A stretch of DNA of 64,000 nt, from assembly GCA_963921255.3 (NCBI GenBank), contig CAWUEW020000003.1:434001-498000 (forward strand), in the 5' to 3' direction. Made by a program: the position numbers and the translations under genes. The notes under the pieces were generated by a model, which saw nothing but the letters and a program-made list of their open reading frames with translations, was not told the origin of the DNA and ran no database searches. Source of the DNA: JANSYL01 sp963921255. Lineage in GTDB: Bacteria; Pseudomonadota; Alphaproteobacteria; Rhodobacterales; Rhodobacteraceae. This document shows, piece after piece, positions 17,432 to 26,179 of this stretch (position 1 is its first letter; every line of letters begins with the position of its first letter).

Positions 17432-17459
17432 GGCCCGCGCCACGTGTGCAGCGCGGGCC
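17432..17459 (-). repeat. intercistronic hairpin between binding-protein and permease genes
   Basis: GGCCCGCGC (17432-17440) and GCGCGGGCC (17451-17459) form a perfect 9-bp stem around a 10-nt loop, 18 nt after the binding-protein stop. No T-run follows on the minus strand. Hairpins here usually protect the upstream message and lower downstream expression, giving more binding protein than permease. Confidence 0.6.
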
Positions 17460-17476
17460 GGTGTTCGGGTTAACGC

Positions 17477-19189
17477 TTATTCAGCGCGACGCCAGTCCAT
17501 GATGTTCCACAGCTCGGTGTCCCAATCCGACATCAGGATGCCCTCGATGTCGTTTGCGTGGGCCGACACACCGCCACGGTGGATCAGCGGAATGATCGAG
17601 TAGCTCTGGATGAGCATGTCGTTCATTTCACGCGCCAGGCGACCGCGTTCTTCCAGTTCGGCGGTGGTGGCCATTTCGGCAACCAAAGCGTCATAGGCGG
17701 GATCGCAGAAGCGCTGGATGTTGGAACCCTGCCACTGGGATGCGGGCGACGGAACGTCGTCGCACAGCCAGTTGGCCATGTAGGCCTGCGGATCCACACC
17801 GGCGAAGTTGTTGGTGTACATCTCGATGTCGGCGAAGAACTTCTGGAAGGTGTCGGGCGAAGCCGGGTCACCGCCGAAGAAGACCGACGCGTCGATGTTG
17901 CGCAGCTCGGTGTCGATACCGATCTCGCTCCACCACTGCTTGATCAGGGCTTGCGTGTCCTGACGCACGGCGTTGGTCGAGGTCTGGTACAGGACGCTGA
18001 TCGGCGTGCCTTCGTATTCACGAATGCCGTCGCCATCGGTGTCCAGGATGCCAGCTTCGTCCAGCAGAGCGTTCGCGCCAGCGATGTCCTGCACGAGGCA
18101 GCTGTCATTGGCGGTCGATGCGTACAGCGCCGGGGCGGGCAGCACGTTACAGGTGGGCTGGCCGCCTGCACCGTAGCCGATTTCAACCAGCAGGGCGCGG
18201 TCGATGGCCATCGACATCGCCTGGCCGATCACCGGGTTGGTCAGGAACGGATGCGCACCACCTTCACGGGTCGAGCGCAGATCGCCCAGGGCCGGGTCGG
18301 GGTTGGTCTGGTTCAGGTGAAGACGCTCAACCGAGGTGCCGAATGCGGTCACAACGGTGCCGTTCCCCTGTGCTTCCATTTCCGCCAGGATGGTCGGATC
18401 GATCTGCAGGTTCCAGGCGTAGTCAAACTCGCCGGTTTCCAGAACCGAACGGGCCGCTGCGGTCGCGTCACCACCACCTTTGAAGGTCACGGTCGCGAAG
18501 TAGGGGCGATCGGGGAAACGGAAGTTTTCGTTGGCCGAGAACTCGATCACGTCGTTCGGGCGGAACTCGTCCACGACGAACGGGCCGGTGCCGATCGGGC
18601 CAAAGTTGGCGTCGGTGCACTCAGGTGCGCGGGCACCCAGGCAGTCTGCAAACTGCGCGGCTTGGATCACCGGGCTCTCCGAACCGACGAAGGCGGTATA
18701 GGGGAACGGGGTCGACGCGCCGAAGTTCACGCGAACTTGGTTGTCGCCAACGGCTTCCACGCTGGTCACGCCCTCGTAGGAGCTGGCCTGCGCACAACCA
18801 CCTTCGGGGTGGGTGCAATACTCGTAGGTGAAGATGAAGTCAGCCGGGGTCAGCGCGCTGCCGTCCGACCAGGTGATGCCATCTGCGATGGTCCAGGTGA
18901 TCGAGGTCAGATCCTCGGACACGCCGCCGTTTGCCACGGTCGGGATTTCAGCGGCCAACCACGGCACCATGTCGCCGTTGTTGTCAAAGCGCGCCATCGA
19001 CTCCAGCACCAGCGAGGCGGATTCAACTTCCTTCGTGCCGCCCGAAAGATACGGGTTCAGCGTCGAAGGCGCCTGCCAGTAGATGATGTTGAGATGCCCG
19101 GACGAGCCACGGCCGTGACCGTCGGCCCAAACGGCCGCAGGGGTCAATGCCAGTGCGGCTGCACCAAGCAATAGAGATGTGCGTTTCAT
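17477..19189 (-). CDS. periplasmic peptide-binding protein of ABC transporter (SBP family 5)
   Basis: 570 residues from the ATG at 19189, which has AAGGAGA about 9 nt upstream. A Sec signal peptide covers roughly residues 1-23 (cleavage after VWA). The mature protein is an SBP_bac_5 (DppA/OppA-like) two-lobed binding protein: IIYWQAPSTLNPYLSGG at the start, TSITWTIADGITWSDGSALT for the canonical 'L...W.FGLR..VKFHDG..' position, and NPVIGQAMSMAIDRALLVE for the 'VRQALNYAIDRE' position. It delivers peptides or similar solutes to the two permeases downstream. The neighbouring amidohydrolases hint at acylated amino acids as cargo. Confidence 0.92.
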   Translation of the reverse strand: MKRTSLLLGAAALALTPAAVWADGHGRGSSGHLNIIYWQAPSTLNPYLSGGTKEVESASLVLESMARFDNNGDMVPWLAAEIPTVANGGVSEDLTSITWTIADGITWSDGSALTPADFIFTYEYCTHPEGGCAQASSYEGVTSVEAVGDNQVRVNFGASTPFPYTAFVGSESPVIQAAQFADCLGARAPECTDANFGPIGTGPFVVDEFRPNDVIEFSANENFRFPDRPYFATVTFKGGGDATAAARSVLETGEFDYAWNLQIDPTILAEMEAQGNGTVVTAFGTSVERLHLNQTNPDPALGDLRSTREGGAHPFLTNPVIGQAMSMAIDRALLVEIGYGAGGQPTCNVLPAPALYASTANDSCLVQDIAGANALLDEAGILDTDGDGIREYEGTPISVLYQTSTNAVRQDTQALIKQWWSEIGIDTELRNIDASVFFGGDPASPDTFQKFFADIEMYTNNFAGVDPQAYMANWLCDDVPSPASQWQGSNIQRFCDPAYDALVAEMATTAELEERGRLAREMNDMLIQSYSIIPLIHRGGVSAHANDIEGILMSDWDTELWNIMDWRRAE

Positions 19190-19396
19190 GTAGGTCTTTC
19201 TCCTTGTTGAGCTCACTTTGCAGTGAAGCACGCGGACCTTGAACGGTCCGTCGTGTTTTGTGGTTAGGTTCTGTAGAAGATGTCAGGCGCCTGTGCCCTC
19301 CATTGTCCACCCCATGCCGCCATGGAACGCGGATCAATCGCAAAATGCAAGCCTCATGCCGCCGCGTTCTGCACAGAATTTCAGCAATCGCAGCAT

Positions 19397-19426
19397 TTGA
19401 CAGCAGCTTGGGATCGCGCTTAGCGT
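19397..19426 (+). promoter_or_regulatory. candidate promoter for the plus-strand transporter/peptidase operon
   Basis: TTGACA (19397-19402) and TAGCGT (19421-19426), 18 nt apart, lie about 30 bp ahead of the ATPase start in the 268-bp gap between divergent operons. The -35 is perfect and the -10 weak. No matching minus-strand promoter was found by eye. Confidence 0.4.
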
Positions 19427-19457
19427 CAGGCCGTTAACCTTGAAGGGTCTTCTTCCT

Positions 19458-21278
19458 ATGCTTGATCAGCCGATTGCGCAGGTTCGCAACCTGCGTGTTG
19501 AATTTCAGACAAAATCCGGGCCCGTTGTCGGGGTTGAAGACGTCTCTTTCGAGGTCGCCGAGGGCGAGACCGTTTGCATTGTCGGAGAATCGGGATCGGG
19601 CAAATCCGTGTCGTCGCTGTCGCTGATGCGGCTGGTGGAATTCGGGGGTGGCGAGATCACGGGCGGGCAGCTCATGTTCGACCGCAAAGACGGCGATCCC
19701 ATCGACCTCGCGCGGACCGACAGCGGTCTGATGAAAGACATTCGGGGCAATGAAATCGGGATGATTTTCCAGGAGCCCATGACGGCCCTGAACCCGGTGT
19801 TTACCGTTGAAAAACAGCTGACTGAGGGCCTGCGCAAGCACAAGGGCATGTCCAAATCGCAAGCGCGCGAGCGCGCGCTGGAACTGATGCGTCAGGTGCG
19901 CATCCCCGAGCCGGAACGCCGCCTGCAACAGTATCCGCACGAACTGTCGGGCGGGATGCGGCAACGCATTGTCATCGCAATCGCGCTGGCCTGTGAGCCG
20001 CGCATTCTCATCGCGGATGAACCGACAACGGCCCTCGATGTGACCATTCAGGCCGAGATTCTGGCCTTGATCGACCGCCTCAAGCGCGAGACCGGAACTT
20101 CGGTCATGTTCATCACGCATGACATGGCGGTTGTGGCCCAGATGGCCGACCGGGTTGTCGTCATGTTCCGGGGCAACAAGGTGGAAGAGGGCCCCGTCGA
20201 GCAGATCTTCGCGAACCCGCAGCACCCTTATACGCAGGCGCTTCTGGCCGCCGTGCCCAAACTGGGCGAGATGAAGGGCAAGACGCTGCCCGAGCCGATG
20301 AAGCTGTTCGGCCGCGAAGACATGGAAACCAAACCCATTGAGGGCACGGACAAGGTTCTCCTGAAGGTCGAAAACCTCGTCACGCGCTTTCCCGTGAAGG
20401 GCGGGCTGATGCGGCGAACGGTGGCCAATGTCCACGCGGTCGAGGACGTGTCCCTGACGCTGAACGCAGGACGCACGCTGAGCCTCGTGGGCGAATCCGG
20501 CTGCGGGAAATCCACCGCAGGCCGGTCCATCCTGCGGCTGGTCGATCCGTTGTCCGGAAAGGTCGAACTGGACGGTAAGGATGTTTTGGCACTGGGGGAC
20601 AATGACCTGCGCAAGGCGCGTCAGGATATGCAAATGATCTTCCAGGATCCGTTTGCGTCCTTGAACCCGCAAATGCAGCTGTCCGATCAGGTGGCCGAAC
20701 CGCTGATCAACTACAGCATCGGAACACCGAAGGAACGTGCCGACCGGGTGGCCATGCTGTTTGACCGGGTGCAACTGCCGCGCGATTTCATGACCCGCTA
20801 TCCGCACGAATTGTCTGGCGGCCAGCGCCAGCGCGTCGCCATCGCGCGCGCCCTCGCGTTGAACCCCAAGCTGATCATCTCGGATGAAGCTGTGTCGGCC
20901 TTGGACGTGTCCGTGCAGGCCGAGGTTCTGAACCTGATGATGGAGCTTCAGCAGGAACTGGGCCTGAGCTATTTGTTCATCAGCCACGACATGGCCGTGG
21001 TCGAGCGGGTCAGCCACGATGTGGGCGTGATGTATCTGGGCCGTATCGTCGAGATCGGCCCGCGCAACCGCATCTTCGAAAACCCGCAGCACCCGTATAC
21101 GCAGGCGCTGCTCAAGGCGGTGCCGATTGCCGACCCCACCAAGCGGAAGTCGGAAAAGGACCTCAACTTCAAACCGATCCCGTCGCCGGTGCACCCGGTC
21201 GGGTACGAACCCGCGCCTTCGGAATACAAGGAAGTCGAGCCGGGTCATCTGGTCCTGACCACCGACAGCGGGTATTGA
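19458..21278 (+). CDS. fused double ATPase of a peptide ABC transporter (DppD-DppF fusion)
   Basis: 606 residues from the ATG at 19458, with GAAGGG 10 nt upstream; a TTG at 19440 would add six. Two complete ABC ATPases are joined. The first has Walker A GESGSGKS at 43-50, signature LSGGMRQR and Walker B LIADEPTTALD. The second has GESGCGKST, LSGGQRQR and LIISDEAVSALD. Each is followed by the oligopeptide-transporter C-terminal extension (NPQHPYTQALL). In DppDF or OppDF systems these are two proteins. It is the first gene of a plus-strand operon diverging from its own binding protein and permeases. Confidence 0.93.
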   Translation: MLDQPIAQVRNLRVEFQTKSGPVVGVEDVSFEVAEGETVCIVGESGSGKSVSSLSLMRLVEFGGGEITGGQLMFDRKDGDPIDLARTDSGLMKDIRGNEIGMIFQEPMTALNPVFTVEKQLTEGLRKHKGMSKSQARERALELMRQVRIPEPERRLQQYPHELSGGMRQRIVIAIALACEPRILIADEPTTALDVTIQAEILALIDRLKRETGTSVMFITHDMAVVAQMADRVVVMFRGNKVEEGPVEQIFANPQHPYTQALLAAVPKLGEMKGKTLPEPMKLFGREDMETKPIEGTDKVLLKVENLVTRFPVKGGLMRRTVANVHAVEDVSLTLNAGRTLSLVGESGCGKSTAGRSILRLVDPLSGKVELDGKDVLALGDNDLRKARQDMQMIFQDPFASLNPQMQLSDQVAEPLINYSIGTPKERADRVAMLFDRVQLPRDFMTRYPHELSGGQRQRVAIARALALNPKLIISDEAVSALDVSVQAEVLNLMMELQQELGLSYLFISHDMAVVERVSHDVGVMYLGRIVEIGPRNRIFENPQHPYTQALLKAVPIADPTKRKSEKDLNFKPIPSPVHPVGYEPAPSEYKEVEPGHLVLTTDSGY

Positions 21279-21285
21279 GACGCCC

Positions 21286-22440
21286 ATGCCCACCGTCCTC
21301 AGCGCGCGAGATCTTCTAGAAAAGCTGGTCTCGTTTCCGACCGTCAGCCGCGACAGCAACATCCCCTTGGTGGATTGGCTGGAGGGGTATCTGAACGATC
21401 ACGATATCACGTGCCTCCGCGACTATGATGACAGCGGCCAGAAGGTCAGTCTCTACGCGCATATCGGCCCCGACGTCGAAGGGGCGGTCATCCTCTCGGG
21501 GCATACGGATGTCGTGCCCGTCGATGGGCAGGCCTGGGACACGGACCCGTTTACCGTCGTCGAAAAGGACGGGCGCCTCTACGGGCGCGGCACCTGCGAC
21601 ATGAAAGGGTTCGATGCATTGGCTATCTGGGCCGCCGTCGAAGCCAAGCGGCGCGGCGTGTCGCGCCCCTTGCAATTGTGCCTGACGCGCGACGAGGAAA
21701 TCGGCTGCATCGGTGCGCCGCCCATGATCCAGAAGATGGCGGGCGAACTGCCCAAAGGGTCCCTCGCCATTATCGGCGAGCCGACGGATATGGAATGCGT
21801 CACCGGCCATAAGGGCGGGGTCGGCTTTGATGTCCACCTGCGCGGCTTCGAGGTGCATTCCTCGCTTCAGGATCGCGGTGTGTCGGCCATCATGGAAGGC
21901 GCCAAGATCATTGATTGGGCCAATCAGGTGAATGAGGAAAACCGCCTCAACGCCGATCCCGAGAACGGATTCGACCCCGCCTACACCACGCTGCATGTGG
22001 GCAAGATCAGCGGCGGGACGGCCCACAACATCACTGCACGGGATTGCAACTTCATGCTTGGCGCGCGCGTAATCCCGTCCGAAAGCCAAAGCGACTGGGC
22101 CGACCGGATGGAGGCGAAGATTCGCGCGGTCGAGGCCGGGATGAAAGCGATCCATCCAGATTGCTACATTCAGGCAGACCGCCTGTGGGATGTGCCCGGC
22201 CTGCGGGCCGAACCCGATGGCGCGGCCGAGGAACTTGTGCGCCGCCTCACCGGCGACAATGGCACCCACCTTGTCAGCTACGGCACCGAGGCCGGGCAGT
22301 TTCAGGCTGGTGGCTATTCCGCGGTTGTCTGTGGCCCCGGCTCGATCGAACAGGCGCACCAGCCGAATGAGCATGTGACCATCGCCCAGTTCCAGCGCGG
22401 GCAACGCTTCATGGAGCAATTGCTCGATACCCTGGCATGA
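21286..22440 (+). CDS. argE: acetylornithine deacetylase-like M20 peptidase
   Basis: 384 residues. M20A metallopeptidase with the metal-binding SGHTDVVPVDGQ segment, GRGTCDMKGFDA, the DEEIGCIGAPP catalytic glutamate region and a late EAGQF stretch with a C-terminal histidine loop. Closest by eye to ArgE, which removes the acetyl group from N-acetylornithine. In this operon it may instead deacylate imported N-acyl amino acids, so the gene symbol describes sequence similarity only. It sits 7 bp after the ATPase and its stop overlaps the next start (ATGA). Confidence 0.85.
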   Translation: MPTVLSARDLLEKLVSFPTVSRDSNIPLVDWLEGYLNDHDITCLRDYDDSGQKVSLYAHIGPDVEGAVILSGHTDVVPVDGQAWDTDPFTVVEKDGRLYGRGTCDMKGFDALAIWAAVEAKRRGVSRPLQLCLTRDEEIGCIGAPPMIQKMAGELPKGSLAIIGEPTDMECVTGHKGGVGFDVHLRGFEVHSSLQDRGVSAIMEGAKIIDWANQVNEENRLNADPENGFDPAYTTLHVGKISGGTAHNITARDCNFMLGARVIPSESQSDWADRMEAKIRAVEAGMKAIHPDCYIQADRLWDVPGLRAEPDGAAEELVRRLTGDNGTHLVSYGTEAGQFQAGGYSAVVCGPGSIEQAHQPNEHVTIAQFQRGQRFMEQLLDTLA

Positions 22441-23780
22441 GCTTTCCGTTTCGACAGGACCGGATCCCCGAACATCGCGGCGCGTTGCCGGACGCGGCCG
22501 ATCTGGTCGTGATCGGTGGGGGCGTCCTGGGCGTAACGACCGCGATCTACGCCCGGCGCAAGGGCCTGTCGGTGGTTCTGCTGGAAAAGGGCTGTGTCGG
22601 GGCCGAACAGTCGGGTCGAAACTGGGGGTGGATTCGCGTCCAGGGCCGCGATTATGCCGAGATCCCCATCGCGATGGAGGCGCAAAAGCTGTGGCAGGGG
22701 CTGGATGCCGACTGCGACGGCGCGCTTGGCCTGCGCCAGGTCGGGGTCACCTACATCGCCCGATCCGAGGGCGAGTTGGCCAACCACAAAAACTGGCTCG
22801 ACGCCGCCAAGCCCTACGGCGTCAGCACATACCTTTTGGATCGTCCGGCCTTGGAGACCCTGCTCGGGGACGTTCCGGCCGCCTGGATCGGCGGGCTCCA
22901 TACGCCAACCGATATGGTCGGCGAACCCTGGGTCGCCGTACCAACGCTTGGGCGCTTGGCCGCCGCCGAAGGGGTCACGGTTCTGGAACACCACGCGGCG
23001 CGCGCGCTCGAGATGGCGGGCGGCCGGGTCGTGGGTCTGCACACCGAAACGGGCACCATCAAGACCGGGCAGGTGGTGCTGACCGGCGGCGCGTGGTCTT
23101 CCCTGTTTTTGCGGCGGCACGGGGTGTCGATCCCGCAATTGGCCGTGCGCTCCAGCGTCATGGCCACCGGGCCCTTGCCGCAGCGCGTGTCGACCGCCGC
23201 CGCCGATGACAATGTCGCCATCCGCCCACGCGCCGATGGGGGCTACAGCCTCGCCCCCGCCGCGTTCTCCGAGCTTTATCTTGGGCCCGACGCCTTCCGG
23301 AAACTGCCCAAGTTTTTGCGGACCGCCTTTTGGGCGGGGCGCGATGTCCGCTTTCGCCTCGGGCCACCCAGGGATTACCCCGACGGGTGGCGCACACCGC
23401 GCACATGGCGTGCCTCGGAGGAAACACCGTTCGAGCGTATGCGCATCCTGGACCCGCCGCCTTGTGTCCCGAAACTGGCCGAGGTGCGGCGCCGGATCGG
23501 TCAGATCTTCCCTGATCTTGGACCGGTCAGCAAAAAAGATGCCTGGGCGGGCATGATTGATGTGGTTCCGGATCTGGTGCCCATCGTCGATCACGTGCCG
23601 GCCTTGCCGGGGCTGCTTGTGGGCACCGGCATGTCCGGGCACGGGTTCGGGATCGGACCGGCCTACGGGCGCATCCTGGCCGACCTTGCAGCCGGGGACG
23701 ATCCCGGCCATGACTTGAAACGCTTCCGCTTTGGTCGATTTACAGACGGAAGCGCGCCCGAACTGGGACCACATCTTTAG
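22437..23780 (+). CDS. FAD-dependent amino-acid oxidoreductase (DAO/DadA-like)
   Basis: 447 residues. An N-terminal Rossmann FAD site (DLVVIGGGVLGVTTAIYARRKG, then LLEKG) begins near residue 20, followed by the SGRNWGWIRVQGRD segment seen in this subgroup of DAO-type enzymes. The C-terminus has the second FAD contact (GLLVGTGMSGHGFGIGPAYGRILADL). Such enzymes oxidise D-amino acids, sarcosine-like or other secondary amines. ATGA overlap with the argE-like gene shows coupling. Release of an amino acid by the hydrolases followed by its oxidation would be a sensible pathway, but this is inference. Confidence 0.85.
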   Translation: MSFPFRQDRIPEHRGALPDAADLVVIGGGVLGVTTAIYARRKGLSVVLLEKGCVGAEQSGRNWGWIRVQGRDYAEIPIAMEAQKLWQGLDADCDGALGLRQVGVTYIARSEGELANHKNWLDAAKPYGVSTYLLDRPALETLLGDVPAAWIGGLHTPTDMVGEPWVAVPTLGRLAAAEGVTVLEHHAARALEMAGGRVVGLHTETGTIKTGQVVLTGGAWSSLFLRRHGVSIPQLAVRSSVMATGPLPQRVSTAAADDNVAIRPRADGGYSLAPAAFSELYLGPDAFRKLPKFLRTAFWAGRDVRFRLGPPRDYPDGWRTPRTWRASEETPFERMRILDPPPCVPKLAEVRRRIGQIFPDLGPVSKKDAWAGMIDVVPDLVPIVDHVPALPGLLVGTGMSGHGFGIGPAYGRILADLAAGDDPGHDLKRFRFGRFTDGSAPELGPHL

Positions 23781-23807
23781 GGCGCGACTGTCACGGGGGG
23801 ACATGAC

Positions 23808-24980
23808 ATGCCGATCAAGAATCGTCTGGCGGAATTGATGCCGGAAATCGCCGAATGGCGCCGGACCATCCACGCCAATCCGGAACTGCAATACGATCTG
23901 CCCAAGACAACGGCGCTGGTCGAAGCCAAACTGAAGGAATTCGGCGTCGACGAGATCATTCCGGGCATCGGCAAATCCGGTATCGTGGGCCTGATCCGGG
24001 GCAAAACCGACACGTCTGGCCGGACCATCGGCCTGCGTGCGGATATGGATGCGCTCCCGATGAACGAGGAAACCGGCCTCGACTATGCCTCGACCACGCC
24101 CGGCAAGATGCATGCCTGCGGCCATGACGGCCACACCGCGATGCTGCTTGGGGCGGCGAAATACCTGTCAGAGACCCGCAACTTCGATGGCACCGTCGCC
24201 CTGATCTTCCAGCCCGCCGAAGAGGTCGGCGCCGGCGGCAAGGCGATGGTCGAAGACGGCATGATGGAGCGCTTCGGCATTGATGAAGTCTACGGCATGC
24301 ACAACGAACCCGGGCTGCCCGTGGGCGAGTTCGGGGTCAGCCCCGGCCCCATCATGGCCGCCTGTGACGAGTTCGAGGTGCAGGTCGTCGGCAAGGGGGG
24401 GCACGCCGCTCAGCCGCACAACGTGATCGACCCCATGCCCGCCGCAGCCAATGTCGTGATGGCGCTTCAGACTGTGGCCAGCCGCAATGTCGACCCGCTG
24501 AAACAGGTGGTCGTCTCGGTCTGCACGATCAAATCCAGCTCGGAGGCGTTCAACGTCATTCCCAGTTCGATCCTGCTGCGTGGCACCATCCGCACGCTCG
24601 ATGCCGGCGTCCGAGAGATGGCCGAGCGGCGGGTAAAGGACATCATCCACACAACCGCCCAAGCCTACGATTGCGAGGCGCATATCGACTTTGACAAAGG
24701 CTATCCGGCCACCGTCAACCACGACGCCAACGCAGAGATGGCCGCGGAAATCGCCCGCGCTGTGGCCGGGGAGGACAACGTGCACTACGGGCGCCCGCCG
24801 CGCATGGGATCCGAGGATTTTTCCTACATGCTGCTGGCCCGCCCGGGCGCCTTCGTCAACATCGGCAATGGCGACACTGCCAAAGTTCACCACCCGGCCT
24901 ATAACTTCAATGACGAGGCCATCCCCTACGGATGCAGCTTCTTTGCTGAACTGGTCGAACGCCGCATGCCGGCGGCCTGA
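23808..24980 (+). CDS. M20 amidohydrolase, tandem copy 1 (aminoacylase/hippurate hydrolase family)
   Basis: 390 residues. M20D-type amidohydrolase (HipO/AbgA/IAA-amino acid hydrolase-like): IGLRADMDALP, the metal-binding MHACGHDGHTAMLLGAAKYL, the catalytic QPAEE with a following E, and the GMHNEPG loop. The lid domain is in the middle (KGGHAAQPHNVIDP). The C-terminus has GSEDFSYML and PAYNFNDEAIPYG. Such enzymes split N-acyl amino acids to acid plus amino acid. It opens a run of three close paralogues with no other genes between them. Confidence 0.92.
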   Translation: MPIKNRLAELMPEIAEWRRTIHANPELQYDLPKTTALVEAKLKEFGVDEIIPGIGKSGIVGLIRGKTDTSGRTIGLRADMDALPMNEETGLDYASTTPGKMHACGHDGHTAMLLGAAKYLSETRNFDGTVALIFQPAEEVGAGGKAMVEDGMMERFGIDEVYGMHNEPGLPVGEFGVSPGPIMAACDEFEVQVVGKGGHAAQPHNVIDPMPAAANVVMALQTVASRNVDPLKQVVVSVCTIKSSSEAFNVIPSSILLRGTIRTLDAGVREMAERRVKDIIHTTAQAYDCEAHIDFDKGYPATVNHDANAEMAAEIARAVAGEDNVHYGRPPRMGSEDFSYMLLARPGAFVNIGNGDTAKVHHPAYNFNDEAIPYGCSFFAELVERRMPAA

Positions 24981-24989
24981 GGAAACACC

Positions 24990-26156
24990 ATGCCCATCAA
25001 GAACCGCTTTGCCGAACTGCTGCCCGAAATCACCGAATGGCGGCGGCACCTGCACGAAAACCCCGAGATCCTGTACGAAGTGCACGAAACAGCGGCCTTC
25101 GTCGCGGACAAGTTGCGCGCCTTCGGCGTGGACGAGGTGGTCGAAGGCATCGGTCAGACCGGTGTCGTGGGCATCATCAGGGGCAAGTCGGACAAGTCGG
25201 GCCGGGGGATCGGGTTGCGTGCGGATATGGATGCGCTCCCGATCGAGGAAATGACAAACCTGCCCTATGCCTCGAAGACCCCCGGCAAAATGCACGCCTG
25301 CGGCCATGATGGGCATACCTCTATGCTGCTTGGGGCGGCCAAGTACCTTGCCGAGACGCGCAATTTCGACGGCACGGTCGTCTTGATTTTCCAACCCGCC
25401 GAAGAAGGCGGCGCCGGGGCCAAGGCGATGATCGACGATGGCCTGTTTGACCGGTTCCACGTGGACGAGGTCTACGGGATGCACAATGCGCCCGGTGTGC
25501 CCGTGGGCACTTTCGGCACCCGCCCCGGCCCCTTGCAGGCCTCGGCGGATGAGTTTGTCATCAATGTCAAAGGCAAGGGGGGGCACGCCGCCGTCCCGCA
25601 CAGCGCGATCGACACCACCTTGGTCGCCTCCCATATCATCGTGGCGCTGCATTCCATCGTCAGCCGCACGGTCGATCCGCTCAAAAGCGTCGTCCTGACC
25701 GTCGGCACGCTGACCACCGACAGCAATGCCTCGAACATCATCCCCGATACGGCCCGCATGGAAGGCACGGTGCGGACCCTGGACGGGGCCTACCGCGCGA
25801 TCATGGAAAAACGCATCCGCGAGGTTGCCGAGAACACCGCCGCCGCCTTTGGCGCAACGGCCGAGGTCGACTGGATTGATGGTTACCCCGTCACCGTCAA
25901 CGATCCCGACGGGGCCGCCCGTGCGGTCGACGCGGCAAAGGCCGTTGGTCTGAACGTGATCGAGGATACCGATCCGATCATGCCGTCCGAGGATTTTTCC
26001 TTCATGCTGGAGGAGAAACCGGGCGCCTATGTCTTCATTGGCAACGGCGACACCGCAATGTGCCACCACCCCATGTACAACTTCGACGATGAGGTCATTC
26101 CGTACGGATGCAGCTTCTTCGCCGAGATCGTCGAACGCCGCCTGCCGGCCAACTGA
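24990..26156 (+). CDS. M20 amidohydrolase, tandem copy 2
   Basis: 388 residues, starting at an ATG with GAGGAAA upstream, 9 bp after copy 1. It shares with copy 1 the opening PIKNR.AEL.PEI.EWRR, the HACGHDGH metal site, QPAEEGGAG, YGMHNAPG and the closing IPYGCSFFAE.VERR. It differs in the pocket-lining parts: EMTNLPYAS in place of EETGLDYAS after the active-site strand, and AVPHSAIDTTLVA in the lid. All visible catalytic and metal residues are kept, so it should be active. The differences suggest a changed acyl or amino-acid preference. Confidence 0.92.
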   Translation: MPIKNRFAELLPEITEWRRHLHENPEILYEVHETAAFVADKLRAFGVDEVVEGIGQTGVVGIIRGKSDKSGRGIGLRADMDALPIEEMTNLPYASKTPGKMHACGHDGHTSMLLGAAKYLAETRNFDGTVVLIFQPAEEGGAGAKAMIDDGLFDRFHVDEVYGMHNAPGVPVGTFGTRPGPLQASADEFVINVKGKGGHAAVPHSAIDTTLVASHIIVALHSIVSRTVDPLKSVVLTVGTLTTDSNASNIIPDTARMEGTVRTLDGAYRAIMEKRIREVAENTAAAFGATAEVDWIDGYPVTVNDPDGAARAVDAAKAVGLNVIEDTDPIMPSEDFSFMLEEKPGAYVFIGNGDTAMCHHPMYNFDDEVIPYGCSFFAEIVERRLPAN

Positions 26157-26179
26157 CCCCAACCCGAGGACGCCAGATC

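Noticed and set aside
19434..21362. 642-residue minus-strand frame over the fused ATPase
   Set aside because: The plus strand encodes two complete ABC ATPases. The minus frame has no motif and low-complexity His/Arg content.
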